Shown piece after piece: positions 25,720 to 34,746 of a stretch of 64,000 nucleotides of DNA. The position numbers were made by a program, and so were the translations under genes. The stretch spans positions 124,001 through 188,000 of the forward strand of contig NZ_QPJV01000002.1 of the NCBI RefSeq assembly GCF_003337315.1, given 5' to 3'. The notes beneath the pieces are model-generated. The model saw nothing but the letters and a program-made list of their open reading frames with translations, did not search any database and was not told where the DNA came from. The DNA comes from Vagococcus fluvialis. GTDB taxonomy: Bacteria; Bacillota; Bacilli; Lactobacillales; Vagococcaceae. Position 1 is the stretch's first letter. The number at the start of each line of letters is the position of its first letter.

Positions 25720-26412
25720 ATGAGTAGAATGATTCAAAAACCTTTTTTTGTATTTAATCCAAAATCTTATCTTTTTGGAGAAGAACTATTGGCTTTGGCC
25801 AAGGTAGCTGATGAATTAGTAGCTACTAAAGATATAAGGATGTTTATCACTGTGCCTTACGGAGATATTGATAGAATTAGTAGAAACACAAAGCATGTAA
25901 TTGTAACAGCGCAACATATTTCAGGTATAAAACCAGGGCGCGGAATGGGACAGGTGCTAGCAGATTCTTTATATGAAGCTGGGGCAAGGGCAACATTTTT
26001 AAATCATGCAGAAAATCCACTGACTTTATCTGAACTAATTAATTCTATGGAAAGAGCAAAAGAATTAGGAATGACAACGATTGTTTGTGCAGATTCGGTT
26101 AAAGAAGCACAAACTATTGCAAGTCTTACACCAGATATTATTTTGTGTGAACCTACTGAATTAATAGGAACTGGAAAAACAAGTGATGATTCATATATTA
26201 CAACAACAAATGAAGCTGTTAAATCGATTAATGAGGATATTTTAGTGATGCAAGCAGCTGGAATTAGTACGGCAGAGGATGTTTATCGAACTATGAGTTT
26301 AGGAGCAGACGGAACTGGTTGTACAAGTGGTATTGTGGCGGCAGAAAATCCAGAACAAATGCTAAGAGATATGGTAGATGCAGTTTTAGAAGGTGTGGAG
26401 GGAATAAAATGA
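25720..26412 (+). CDS. Triosephosphate-isomerase-like enzyme of the short archaeal type
   Basis: 230 residues from ATG 25720, eight bases after GGAGG. It is shorter than the roughly 250-residue bacterial TIM. Catalytic positions are kept: Lys in FNPKSY, His in FLNHAENP, Glu in CEPTELIGTGK. The form VTAQHISGIKPGRGMG, LNHAEN, GIST-EDV and the phosphate loop GADGTGCTSGI resemble archaeal TIM. It probably interconverts an aldose and a ketose phosphate made by the aldolase, possibly a four-carbon or otherwise unusual substrate. Its TGA overlaps the ATG of the next gene. The true substrate is unknown. Confidence 0.8.
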   Translation: MSRMIQKPFFVFNPKSYLFGEELLALAKVADELVATKDIRMFITVPYGDIDRISRNTKHVIVTAQHISGIKPGRGMGQVLADSLYEAGARATFLNHAENPLTLSELINSMERAKELGMTTIVCADSVKEAQTIASLTPDIILCEPTELIGTGKTSDDSYITTTNEAVKSINEDILVMQAAGISTAEDVYRTMSLGADGTGCTSGIVAAENPEQMLRDMVDAVLEGVEGIK

Positions 26413-26927
26413 AAGTAGAACATGGTAATTTAACACTAACATCAAATGGTAAAAGAGTAACTTATCATAATATAACTGATCAGGTAAGAGAATTTGTGGC
26501 CAGTACTGGCATTAAAGATGGGATATGTGCCTTATCATCACCCCACACTACTTGTTCAGTGATTTTTGAAGAGTTTGTACATGACTTTGATTGGAACGGG
26601 GATGAACTCCTCCAAGTAGATTTAAACAAAGTCTTAGAAACATGGATACCAAGACAGTTAACAGAATCAGATTATTTATATCCAGGACCAAAGCACGTAG
26701 CGTTTTTACAGGAATTAGGAGCAAAAGATCCTAATTATCCAGTAGATCCAGCAACTGTTTTAAATGCTGATGCGCATATTAAAGGGTCTTTGTTTGGTTC
26801 AAGTGAAACCTTAGTGATAAAGAATGGTGAATTACTAATTGGCTCAGTAGGGTACTTATATTTTATTGATTGGGACCAAAATAGAGAAAGAAATAGAACA
26901 TGTAACATGATTGTCATGGGATTATAG
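26409..26927 (+). CDS. yjbQ: YjbQ family protein (UPF0047)
   Basis: 172 residues from ATG 26409, overlapping the isomerase stop by 4 bases (ATGA). An upstream in-frame extension of about 30 codons is only the shadow of the isomerase. Family marks: DGICALSSPHTTCSVIFEE, DLNKVLE, NADAHIKGSLFGSSETLVI, and WDQNRERNRTCNMIVMG. YjbQ proteins have a beta-barrel fold; E. coli YjbQ shows weak thiamine-phosphate-synthase activity, and the physiological role is unsettled. Pairing with an aldolase and a TIM suggests it acts on a sugar phosphate here. Confidence 0.87.
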   Translation: MKVEHGNLTLTSNGKRVTYHNITDQVREFVASTGIKDGICALSSPHTTCSVIFEEFVHDFDWNGDELLQVDLNKVLETWIPRQLTESDYLYPGPKHVAFLQELGAKDPNYPVDPATVLNADAHIKGSLFGSSETLVIKNGELLIGSVGYLYFIDWDQNRERNRTCNMIVMGL

Positions 26928-26937
26928 TAATACTAGT

Positions 26938-26977
26938 AGAAGACTGCGGCATAAGGATGTCACAGTCTTCTTTTTTA
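26938..26977 (+). terminator. Terminator of the aldolase-TIM-YjbQ operon
   Basis: AGAAGACTGCGGCAT-AAGG-ATGTCACAGTCTTCTTTTTT. Another member of the ACTGTGAC-like terminator group, with two mismatches in the stem. Confidence 0.78.
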
Positions 26978-26989
26978 CCAATTAAAAGG

Positions 26990-27056
26990 TGTAACAAAGT
27001 AGCTGATTTCTTGAAGTTGAAGACTTCTGTTACAACCTCAATGAGGATGCTATAAT
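26990..27056 (+). promoter_or_regulatory. SorC regulator promoter flanked by inverted TGTAACA sites
   Basis: TGTAACA (26990-26996) and its reverse complement TGTTACA (27028-27034) are 38 bases apart centre to centre, upstream of TATAAT (27051-27056). The second overlaps the -35 area. The pair could be an autoregulatory site; this is inference. Confidence 0.4.
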
Positions 27057-27078
27057 AGAAAAAGAGAAGAGGTGTACC

Positions 27079-27999
27079 ATGTCTGAAAGAATTGATTTAT
27101 TAGTTAAAATAGCTAGCCTTTACTATGAAGAGGGAAAAACACAAACTGAAATTTCTCGTATTATGAATCTATCTCGTCCAACAGTGGCTTCTATGCTTCA
27201 AGAGGCAAAAGATACGGGCATTGTTAAAATTGTGATTCAACATACGAATCAGTCGACTATCAATAGACAAAATGAGTTAAAAGAAAAATATCAATTAAAA
27301 AATGTTTTGATTGCTACTGGAAATAGTCATGATGTGAAATCAGAAGTGGGGAGTTTGTGTGCCACTCTAGTGGAAGAGATGCTACCTTTAAAGAAACATA
27401 TTGGTGTTAGCTGGGGAACGACAGTCTATGAATATGTCCAACATGCTAGATATTTTGATTACAAAGAACTTTCCATTGTTCCTTTAGTGGGTGGTGTTGG
27501 GAATGATAATATGAAATATCATTCAAATCATTTATCTTTTATCCTGTCCGAAAAATATAATTGCCAAGTTAATTATTTTTATGCGCCAGCTGTTGCTGAA
27601 ACTGTAGAGCAAAAAGAGATGTTTCTTGATACTGAATTAGTTAAATATATTACTGACTTAGGGAAAAATGTCGACTTGGCCATTCTAGGTATTGGAAATC
27701 CAGGTGAGTCCAGTACGTATAAAAATATGGCAACTGTTACTCCGGAAGAAATTGAAGAGCTAAAAAATGGCCAAGTAATTGGGGATATAGGCTCAAGTTT
27801 TTTTGATCAAGATGGAAATGAAGTAGCAACTAGTCTATCTAAACGAATGATAGGTCTAAGTTTGGCTGATTTAACTAAAATACCTGATACAGTTATTTTG
27901 GCTTCAGGAGAAGAAAAGATTTTAGCTATAAAAGCCTTATTGAAAAATCGTATTATTGATCATTTAATTATAGATGCTAGCATTGCAGAAGCCTTATAA
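27079..27999 (+). CDS. SorC/DeoR family sugar-phosphate-responsive regulator
   Basis: 306 residues. An N-terminal helix-turn-helix (KTQTEISRIMNLSRPTVASMLQEAKDTGIVKI) is followed by the SorC sugar-binding domain (IGVSWGTTVYEYV, IVPLVGGVG, DLAILGIGNPGESS, GDIGSSFFDQDG, and a closing DHLIIDASIAEAL). These bind phosphorylated sugars, which alters DNA binding. Placed directly after the aldolase-TIM-YjbQ operon, it is the natural candidate to regulate it. Start ATG 27079 after AAGAGGTGT. Confidence 0.88.
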   Translation: MSERIDLLVKIASLYYEEGKTQTEISRIMNLSRPTVASMLQEAKDTGIVKIVIQHTNQSTINRQNELKEKYQLKNVLIATGNSHDVKSEVGSLCATLVEEMLPLKKHIGVSWGTTVYEYVQHARYFDYKELSIVPLVGGVGNDNMKYHSNHLSFILSEKYNCQVNYFYAPAVAETVEQKEMFLDTELVKYITDLGKNVDLAILGIGNPGESSTYKNMATVTPEEIEELKNGQVIGDIGSSFFDQDGNEVATSLSKRMIGLSLADLTKIPDTVILASGEEKILAIKALLKNRIIDHLIIDASIAEAL

Positions 28000-28035
28000 A
28001 AGAGAGCATGACTTATTTTGTCATGCTCTCTTTTG
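27998..28035. terminator. Bidirectional terminator between SorC and LysR genes
   Basis: AAAAGAGAGCATGAC-TTATTTT-GTCATGCTCTCTTTTG, 12 or more perfect pairs, with A and T runs on both sides between convergent genes. Confidence 0.85.
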
Positions 28036-28926
28036 TTAGGCGATTTTTTTCTTTTTCATTTGATTTGTCAGTAAATCAATAAAGTGAGCAGTAACTAAAG
28101 TTAGCTCTTTGTCTTTTGAATACACCAAACCATAAGTTGATGAAATAGTAGAATCTTTAATCGATAAAACATCAATGTCGTAATTTTTTTGATTTAAGGC
28201 AGATTGTGGAACAATACTACAGCCCATATCAGCTTCAACCATCGTAAGTAATAAATCCATATCAGAACAGCCAGAGATGTTTTGACTTAGGTTAGTATAG
28301 TCTGTTAAATGCTCTAAAATCGTTTGATAGGTTCCAAGCATTTGATTACTAGGCAAAATAAGTGGTGTCATCATTCGCCTAGGAAGTGTTTCAATATGGG
28401 TTCTGTTTTTATTTGATTTAGAGCAAACAAAATAAAAAGGTTCTTCATCTAAAAGAATGTTTTCTAAATGTGTTGTATTAATAGGGAAACGAACAATAGC
28501 GAAATCAAGTTCATTTTTTCTTACCATGCGACTTAAGTGATTGGATTCATTTTGATGAATATTAAGATTAACTTGTGGATAATCTTTTTTCATTTGCTTA
28601 ATAACTGGTAAGAGTAGATGGGAAGAAATTGTATTAATGCCTACATTAATAATCTCTGCTTGCTGGCTAGTTGAAGCACTCACTTTTTTCTTAGTGGCTT
28701 CTAATTGGGTGACGATTTTTTTAGCCTCTTGATAGAGAACTTCTCCTGTATGTGTCAGGGTGTGGTGCCTTTTATTACGATTAATTAATGGGACACCAAC
28801 AGATTCCTCTAATGCTTTTAAAGACTGACTTAATGCTGGTTGAGCAATGTGTAATTTCTTAGCAGCCTCAGTAATGGTTTTAGATTCAGCAATTTCAATA
28901 AAATAAGTTAATTGTTTAATATCCAT
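28036..28926 (-). CDS. LysR family transcriptional regulator
   Basis: 296 residues from ATG 28926 (MDIKQLTYFIEIAESKTITEAAKKLHIAQPALSQSLKALEE), with GGAGGAAAA upstream. A typical LysR N-terminal winged helix and a C-terminal effector domain of two lobes. It is divergent from the OppA/amidohydrolase operon, the usual layout for a LysR protein and its target. A perfect small palindrome lies between them. Confidence 0.9.
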   Translation of the reverse strand: MDIKQLTYFIEIAESKTITEAAKKLHIAQPALSQSLKALEESVGVPLINRNKRHHTLTHTGEVLYQEAKKIVTQLEATKKKVSASTSQQAEIINVGINTISSHLLLPVIKQMKKDYPQVNLNIHQNESNHLSRMVRKNELDFAIVRFPINTTHLENILLDEEPFYFVCSKSNKNRTHIETLPRRMMTPLILPSNQMLGTYQTILEHLTDYTNLSQNISGCSDMDLLLTMVEADMGCSIVPQSALNQKNYDIDVLSIKDSTISSTYGLVYSKDKELTLVTAHFIDLLTNQMKKKKIA

Positions 28927-28955
28927 AAGTTTTTCCTCCAATCATAAAGAATGTC

Positions 28956-28968
28956 AATGATTATCATT
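28956..28968. promoter_or_regulatory. Palindrome and repeated TTAG units between LysR and oppA-like genes
   Basis: AATGAT-T-ATCATT is a perfect 13-base palindrome, followed by repeated TTAG units (28967-28984). The location in the divergent intergenic region fits a LysR binding site. A Fur-type site was considered because of the ATGATTATCAT core, but the full 19-base Fur pattern is not met. Confidence 0.35.
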
Positions 28969-29110
28969 AGTTATTAGTATTAGTCTCACTATAGAAAATA
29001 TGATAAGTTAGTTTAAATTAAAAAAAAATGAGATTTCTAATATAATGCTAATTATTATAACAATAAACTGTTAAAAAGGCACGAATAGAAGCTCGAAGGA
29101 GGGGAATACA

Positions 29111-30778
29111 ATGAAACGAGGAGTCGGAAAATTAGCTTTGGTTTCATTAATGTCACTTGCTGTACTTGCAGCCTGTGGACAAAGTAAGGGGAAAGAAGAG
29201 TCAACTAAGAGTGAGAGTGTGCCACAAGTTATTAACATTACATCAGAAGCACAAATTTCAACAATGGATCCAGCTTTAGCTGCTGATACTACATCAACTT
29301 TAGCGATGAATCAAGTCTACGAAGGTTTATACACAGTTGGAAAAGATGATGAATTTGTTTTAGGAGTTGCAAAAGAAGAGCCGGTTATTTCAGATGATTT
29401 AACAACTTATACGTTTAAATTAAGAGATGATGCCAAGTGGTCAGATGGTTCACAAGTAACGGCTGAAGATTTTGTGTATGGCTGGCAACAAATTGTAACC
29501 CCGTCAATCGGCTCACCAAATGCTGATGTTATGGTTGGTGTGATTAAAAATGCTAAAGAAATTTATGAAGATGGAGCTGATCCGAAAACATTAGGTGTTA
29601 AAGCAATAGATGAGACAACCTTAGAAGTGCAGTTAGAGCGCCCAGTTCCGTATCTAAAAAGTTTACTAACTTTTGCGATTTTTTATCCGAAAAAAGAAAC
29701 ATTTATTACTGAACAAGGAAAAGACTTTGCAACATCATCAGAAAAATTACTTTATAATGGACCGTTTGTTATGGAAGGTTGGGAAGCTTTCGCTGATGAG
29801 TGGACTTATAAACCAAATGCAGAATATTGGGATAAAGACACAGTCAAACTAGATTCTGCTAGTGTTCAAGTGATTAAAACGCCGTCAACAGCTGTGAATC
29901 TTTTTGAAAGTGGCGAAGTAGATGTGGTGAACAAATTAACATCAGAGTATGCTAAAAACTATAAGGACAATGCTTCGTTTTTACCAGTTGAGCAATATGT
30001 TACTTTCTTCTTGAAATTAAATGCAGAGCGAAATGGCAAGAAAACGCCTTTAGATAATAAAGATTTACGTCAAGCCATTGCTCAAAGTTTTGATAAAGAG
30101 GCTTTTGTAACGAATATCTTAGGTGATGGTTCAACACCAACAGATCACCTGATTCCAAAAGGACAAACAAAAGACCCTGCTAGTGGAGATGATTTTACGG
30201 AAGTAGCAGAAAAAACAAATACCTACTTAACTTATAATCCAGAGGGTGCTAAAAAATCTTTAGAGCTAGCTAAAAAGGATTTAGGTGATAAAATTGAGTT
30301 AGAGTTCTTAACAGATGATACAGAAGTTGCTAAAACATCAGCTGAATTTTTCTCAAATCAAATTGAAACGAATTTACCAGGTGTCAAAATTAATATAGTT
30401 CAAGTACCATTTACTGTCAGAGTAGAGCGTGATCAAAAGAAAGATTATGATATTGAACTTTCTGGCTGGGGAACTGACTACCGAGATCCGATGACAGTTA
30501 TGAGAATTTTTGTAACGAATAACTCAAGTGGTGGTATTACTTATAGTAATCCGGTCTATGACCAACTAATCAATGACTCAAGAGAAAAAGATGCAGGAGA
30601 TGTGGATAAACGATTTGATAACTTTATTAAAGCTGAAAATGAATTAATTAATAAAGATACTGTCATTGCGCCAATCTATAATCGTTCATTAGCCATTTTA
30701 GCCAATCAAAAGATTAAGGACATGTATTGGCATCCATTTGGCTCAACTTATTCACTTAAGTGGGCTCATGTAGAATAA
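29111..30778 (+). CDS. OppA-like peptide-binding lipoprotein
   Basis: 555 residues. The lipoprotein signal peptide ends in the lipobox LAAC (Cys at residue 22). The remainder is a family 5 extracellular solute-binding protein (TMDPALAADTTS, YEGLYTVGKDDEF, FKLRDDAKWSDGSQVTAEDFVYGWQ, YWDKDTVKLDS). It binds oligopeptides or another extended ligand outside the cell. No permease or ATPase gene is adjacent, so it must share an Opp system encoded elsewhere. It starts an operon with two amidohydrolases, suggesting that the imported ligand is their substrate or its precursor. Confidence 0.9.
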   Translation: MKRGVGKLALVSLMSLAVLAACGQSKGKEESTKSESVPQVINITSEAQISTMDPALAADTTSTLAMNQVYEGLYTVGKDDEFVLGVAKEEPVISDDLTTYTFKLRDDAKWSDGSQVTAEDFVYGWQQIVTPSIGSPNADVMVGVIKNAKEIYEDGADPKTLGVKAIDETTLEVQLERPVPYLKSLLTFAIFYPKKETFITEQGKDFATSSEKLLYNGPFVMEGWEAFADEWTYKPNAEYWDKDTVKLDSASVQVIKTPSTAVNLFESGEVDVVNKLTSEYAKNYKDNASFLPVEQYVTFFLKLNAERNGKKTPLDNKDLRQAIAQSFDKEAFVTNILGDGSTPTDHLIPKGQTKDPASGDDFTEVAEKTNTYLTYNPEGAKKSLELAKKDLGDKIELEFLTDDTEVAKTSAEFFSNQIETNLPGVKINIVQVPFTVRVERDQKKDYDIELSGWGTDYRDPMTVMRIFVTNNSSGGITYSNPVYDQLINDSREKDAGDVDKRFDNFIKAENELINKDTVIAPIYNRSLAILANQKIKDMYWHPFGSTYSLKWAHVE

Positions 30779-30797
30779 GAAAGGAGTGTTTTATCTT

Positions 30798-32036
30798 TTG
30801 TTATTAATTAAAAATATTCGCTTAGAAACAGGTTTTAATTATGTTAATAACTTTGTTGTAAGTACTAGTACGGAAAAATTTGATGTATTAGTTGATGAAG
30901 GAAAGATTGTTAAAATTGAAAAAGAAATCGCAGTAGCAGAAGGAATGGAAGTAGTTGAGGGAAATAATCAACTACTTTTGCCTGCTATGAGAGAGATGCA
31001 TATTCATATTGATAAAACTTACTTTGGAGGTGATTGGCAAGCACCAAGACCAATTACTAAAGGAATTTTCACTCGTTTTGAAGAGGAAAGTGAGTTGTTG
31101 CCAAGACAGCTAGAAACAGCTAGTCAAAGAGCTCACGCAGTGGTACAATATTATATTAAAAATGGTCACAGACACATTAGAAGTCATTGTAATGTAGATC
31201 CTTATATTGGCACAAAACATATTGAAATTACTAAAGAAGTATTAGCTAGTTATGAGGATAAAATTACTTATGAAATAGTTGCTTTTCCTCAGCATGGATT
31301 GTTACGCTCGAAGGTTTATCCTTTAATGGATCAGGCTATGGCAATGGGGGCAACTCATGTTGGAGGTGTCGATCCTTCAACTGTGGATAAAAATGTAGAT
31401 AAATCATTAGCCCAAATTTTTGAGTTAGCTGTTAAATATGATAAAGGTGTGGATGTTCACCTTCATAATCGAGATACATTAGGTGAATATGAATTTAATA
31501 AATTAGCTGATTTTACACGTCAAACGGGTAAAAAAGGCTTAGTAACTATTAGTCATGCTATGGCTTTAGGAGACTTAGAGGGAGACGCATTATCTCAAAT
31601 GATGAACACTTTAAGTGAGCACAATATTGATGTTACGACAACTATTCCTATTGGACTACAGCGTAGAACTATGCCAGTTTTTGATTTAACTAAGAATAAT
31701 GTAAAAGTTTCCTTAGGTCATGATAGTTTAATGGATCACTGGTCACCATTTGGCACAGGAAGTACTGTTGAAAAAATGAACACTTTGGCTGAGAGATTTG
31801 GTATAAGTGATGAGTTTAGATTAAGTAGAATTTGGCGATACGCTACAGATAATTTAACACCGCTTAATGATGAAGGTGAAAAAGTCTGGCCACAACTTGG
31901 AGATAGAGCAGATTTTATTTTATTAGATGCAGAAACATCAGCACATGGAATTGCTAGAAAACGTGATATTACAAAAACAATTTTAAATGGAAAAGTTGCG
32001 TATAAAACGACTGAAAGAATTGAGGTGGGTGAGTAA
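30798..32036 (+). CDS. Cytosine-deaminase-like amidohydrolase, first paralogue
   Basis: 412 residues, start taken as TTG 30798 (MLLIKNIRLETGF). GTG 30786 overlaps the AAGGAG site, though the resulting spacing of about 11 bases is long. It is a metal-dependent amidohydrolase of the cytosine deaminase branch: HIHIDKTYFGG (metal-binding His pair plus D-K), HCNVDP, PQHGLL, VDVHLHNRD, TISHAMALG, and LGHDSLMDHW (metal Asp). It likely deaminates or hydrolyses a ring amide. Adjacent to a second enzyme with the same motifs. The substrate is unknown. Confidence 0.83.
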   Translation: MLLIKNIRLETGFNYVNNFVVSTSTEKFDVLVDEGKIVKIEKEIAVAEGMEVVEGNNQLLLPAMREMHIHIDKTYFGGDWQAPRPITKGIFTRFEEESELLPRQLETASQRAHAVVQYYIKNGHRHIRSHCNVDPYIGTKHIEITKEVLASYEDKITYEIVAFPQHGLLRSKVYPLMDQAMAMGATHVGGVDPSTVDKNVDKSLAQIFELAVKYDKGVDVHLHNRDTLGEYEFNKLADFTRQTGKKGLVTISHAMALGDLEGDALSQMMNTLSEHNIDVTTTIPIGLQRRTMPVFDLTKNNVKVSLGHDSLMDHWSPFGTGSTVEKMNTLAERFGISDEFRLSRIWRYATDNLTPLNDEGEKVWPQLGDRADFILLDAETSAHGIARKRDITKTILNGKVAYKTTERIEVGE

Positions 32037-33271
32037 TGAAAAGACAACGATTAGATAATGTGACTTTTGAAATCACCCATGAAAAAGATCGAGTTGATTT
32101 AATGCAGCCAGTCACAAAATCTTTTTCCATTATTGTGGATGAACAAGGCGTTATTGAGTCAATCACCCCGACGAGTTCTATGGATAAAACAGATTTTAAT
32201 GGGAATATTCGAGATATGAAAGGTTTACTTGCAACACCTACCCTAAAAGATATGCACAATCATTTGGATAAAACATATATGACACTTGGTTGGCGTGGGA
32301 CGATACCTGTTGGCAATTTAAAAGAAAGATTAGCAGCTGAAGCTAATGAATTGCCGTTACTTGCAGCCTCAACAAAGGACCGCTCAAGTAAAATGATTGA
32401 TTCAATGATGAGACGTGGTGTGAATCATATTAGAACTCATGTGAATATCGATCCCTATATTGGGCTTAAAAATCTAGAAGGTGTGCTAGAAGCTGTGGAC
32501 AAGTATAGAGACTTAATGACATTTGAAATAATTGCTTTTCCACAACATGGCTTATTAAGAGATGGTATGAATGAGCTAATGAAAGAAGCTATGAGAAGTG
32601 GAGCAACCATGGTTGGTGGCTTAGATCCAGGTGGTATTGATAATGCTGTGGAAAAATCTTTGTATGAAGTCATGAACTTAGCCACAGAATTTGATGCTGA
32701 TGTGGATATCCACTTACATGACAGAGGACATCTTGGAACGTATACTTATTCAACGTGGTTAGATCTTGTTGAAGAGAATAACTATCAAGGAAGAACTGCT
32801 ATTAGCCATGGATTTTCATTAGGAGATGTAACTGAACCAGAACAAGATGAGTTAATCACACGAATTGTGGAAAACGATATGAGCATTATGTCTACAATTC
32901 CCTATGGTCAGAAAAAAGCATTTCCACCAATTGATAAAATCAGAGCAGCAGGTGGTAGTGTTTATCTTGGGTGTGATGGATTCTTTGATTCCTGGAGTTC
33001 CTATGTCTCAAGTGACTTACTAGAAAAGATTAACAATTTCTGTCAGTTAACAGGAAAAATTACCGAAACAGAAATTGCTAAAACGATTGATTTAGGAACA
33101 AGAGGACGCCAAGTTTATAATGAAGAACAAACACCTTGGTTAAAAATTGGCGAAAAAGCTAATATTGTCTTTACTGAGAGCACCTCAACAGCAGAGTTAA
33201 TTGCTAGATTACCTCAAAAAAGAACTTTATTATTAAATGGTCATTGGGTGGAACCGATTATCATTTCTTAA
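32036..33271 (+). CDS. Cytosine-deaminase-like amidohydrolase, second paralogue
   Basis: 411 residues. ATG 32036 overlaps the stop codon of the first paralogue by one base. Corresponding motifs are HNHLDKTYMTLGW, HVNIDP, PQHGLLRDG, VDIHLHDRG, AISHGFSLG and LGCDGFFDSWS. The two enzymes align along their length but differ clearly, so this is an old tandem duplication. They could form a heteromer or act on successive substrates. The final residues end at TAA 33269-33271 before a terminator. Confidence 0.83.
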   Translation: MKRQRLDNVTFEITHEKDRVDLMQPVTKSFSIIVDEQGVIESITPTSSMDKTDFNGNIRDMKGLLATPTLKDMHNHLDKTYMTLGWRGTIPVGNLKERLAAEANELPLLAASTKDRSSKMIDSMMRRGVNHIRTHVNIDPYIGLKNLEGVLEAVDKYRDLMTFEIIAFPQHGLLRDGMNELMKEAMRSGATMVGGLDPGGIDNAVEKSLYEVMNLATEFDADVDIHLHDRGHLGTYTYSTWLDLVEENNYQGRTAISHGFSLGDVTEPEQDELITRIVENDMSIMSTIPYGQKKAFPPIDKIRAAGGSVYLGCDGFFDSWSSYVSSDLLEKINNFCQLTGKITETEIAKTIDLGTRGRQVYNEEQTPWLKIGEKANIVFTESTSTAELIARLPQKRTLLLNGHWVEPIIIS

Positions 33272-33304
33272 AAACTTTATCATTCCCCCAGTTTGATAAA
33301 TATG

Positions 33305-33341
33305 AAAGACTAATCTAAGATTTTAGATTAGTCTTTTTTGT
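33305..33341. terminator. Terminator shared by amidohydrolase operon and the convergent repair gene
   Basis: AAAGACTAATCT-AAGATTTT-AGATTAGTCTTTTTT. Twelve perfect pairs with T6; its right arm enters the last codons of the convergent gene. Confidence 0.8.
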
Positions 33342-34428
33342 TAAGTATAAAACATGTTTCAGCTAGTTTGAATCCATTTAAAAAGAGATAGATACGGTGC
33401 TCTCCGGGATAGTGTTTTCTAGTTGTTAAATCTTTAAAACTAATTTTTTTAGTTCCTGAAAAGGTGTTTTTATCTGTTACTCCATCAGAAATATGAAATT
33501 TTTTTAAAGCAAGTTTTCCATTAGCTTTCATATAATCAACCCCATATTCTAGGCGAATCGGAGTGCTTTCTTTAATAGTTGTTTCAATACGATAAGTGAA
33601 AAGTAATTCTTCTTCCATAGCTACTTCTGGTTGTGCTGTTTCTAGAGTGCTTGAAATAATACTAAATTCAGTTCCTGGTTCTTTGTAATCAAACAGAGCT
33701 AAAGCTTTTGGATAAGCTTGCTTGATTAAACTTCTATTGGCTCTTTTAATTATCCAATCTGTTTCAGTTGATTGATGTTGCCATTCTTTTGAAATAGCAA
33801 CAACTAAATCAGGATTTTTTTTAGAAAGATCATTTAAGTGATTGGCTACAGATTTTCTAACATATAATGACGGATCATTTTTTAAGTTTTCAAGAATTGG
33901 TAGAGAGAAATCGGGAAATTCATCAAATAAATTTAATTTGACACCCCAAGGTAACACAGGACGACTACCCTCAGAAGCTAATCTTCTAACATGCTCATTA
34001 GTATCTAAACTCCATTCTAAAAGCAAATCAAAAATAGCTTGATAATCCATTAAAATAAATTCTCTAATAGCAAACTCAGAAGAAGAGTAAGGCGTTAATT
34101 GTTTTAAGTAGCCTAATGATAAATCAAAATGTTTTTTATCTAATCCAAATAAACTGACAAAATCTGGTAAAAATAGATAGTTAAAGCCTCTATTTTTTTC
34201 ATGTAATTTTAAAATAATAGGTAACTGTTCTTCATAGCTTCCTACTAAATAATATTCTAATGTAGTAGCAATTTTTTTCATTCTCTCTCTTAGAGATAAG
34301 TCATCCCAAGTACCTGCTAAAATATCTTCTACAAATGAAGTTGTATTGAAACTAGATTGATAAGTAGCTACCTGATTAGCGAAATCAGATAAAAACTCTT
34401 TCGTGTAAACAGCTTTTAATTGTGACAA
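33328..34428 (-). CDS. DNA alkylation repair protein with HEAT-like repeats (AlkC/AlkD type)
   Basis: 366 residues, mainly alpha-helical repeats. The diagnostic stretch EHVRRLASEGSRPVLPWG followed by a second repeat YVRKSVANHLNDLSKKNPDLV is typical of AlkC/AlkD-like glycosylases, which remove N3- or N7-alkylated purines without base flipping. The C-terminal 110 residues form a beta-rich domain (EELLFTYRIETTIKESTPIRLEYGVDYMK) found in AlkC-like proteins. Start ATG 34428 follows GGAGGAAC. It is a single-gene unit. Confidence 0.82.
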   Translation of the reverse strand: MSQLKAVYTKEFLSDFANQVATYQSSFNTTSFVEDILAGTWDDLSLRERMKKIATTLEYYLVGSYEEQLPIILKLHEKNRGFNYLFLPDFVSLFGLDKKHFDLSLGYLKQLTPYSSSEFAIREFILMDYQAIFDLLLEWSLDTNEHVRRLASEGSRPVLPWGVKLNLFDEFPDFSLPILENLKNDPSLYVRKSVANHLNDLSKKNPDLVVAISKEWQHQSTETDWIIKRANRSLIKQAYPKALALFDYKEPGTEFSIISSTLETAQPEVAMEEELLFTYRIETTIKESTPIRLEYGVDYMKANGKLALKKFHISDGVTDKNTFSGTKKISFKDLTTRKHYPGEHRIYLFLNGFKLAETCFILNKKD

Positions 34429-34554
34429 AATGAGTTCCTCCAGTAGGCTTTTTTAATATTATAAGAACAAACGTTCTATGTGTAAAGATAAATTTATTTA
34501 AATTTTTTAACATGTTATAATAAAAGGAGAATAAAAAAGAAGAGAGGTATTTTT

Positions 34555-34743
34555 ATGGCAAATGATAATCCTTATATACCTAATCCACCTGTTCCTGTAA
34601 ATGAGTCAGAAAAAATTGTTGAGAGTGAATTGATTCTAAAAGAAAATTTCAATAAAGAATCACTAAAAGCTCTAAATTCTGGAAATACAGAATTTATTTT
34701 ACCTGATGAGGTAAAAGTGAAAGAAAAAAAGGAAAAAGAATAA
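34555..34743 (+). CDS. Small hydrophilic protein of unknown function
   Basis: 62 residues. ATG 34555 follows AGAGAGG, and TATAAT is at 34516-34521. The product starts with a proline-rich segment (NPYIPNPPVPVNES) and ends in a run of Lys and Glu. No family was recognised. A promoter-like -10 box, a ribosome binding site and a strong terminator directly after the stop support it as a real single gene. Confidence 0.6.
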   Translation: MANDNPYIPNPPVPVNESEKIVESELILKENFNKESLKALNSGNTEFILPDEVKVKEKKEKE

Positions 34744-34746
34744 AAC

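Noticed and set aside
26319-26408. Upstream extension of yjbQ
   Set aside because: It is the out-of-frame reading of the isomerase gene; ATG 26409 gives the normal family length.
28956-28974. Fur box between the LysR and OppA genes
   Set aside because: Only the inner 13 bases are palindromic; the 19-base Fur pattern is not met and none of the neighbours is an iron gene.
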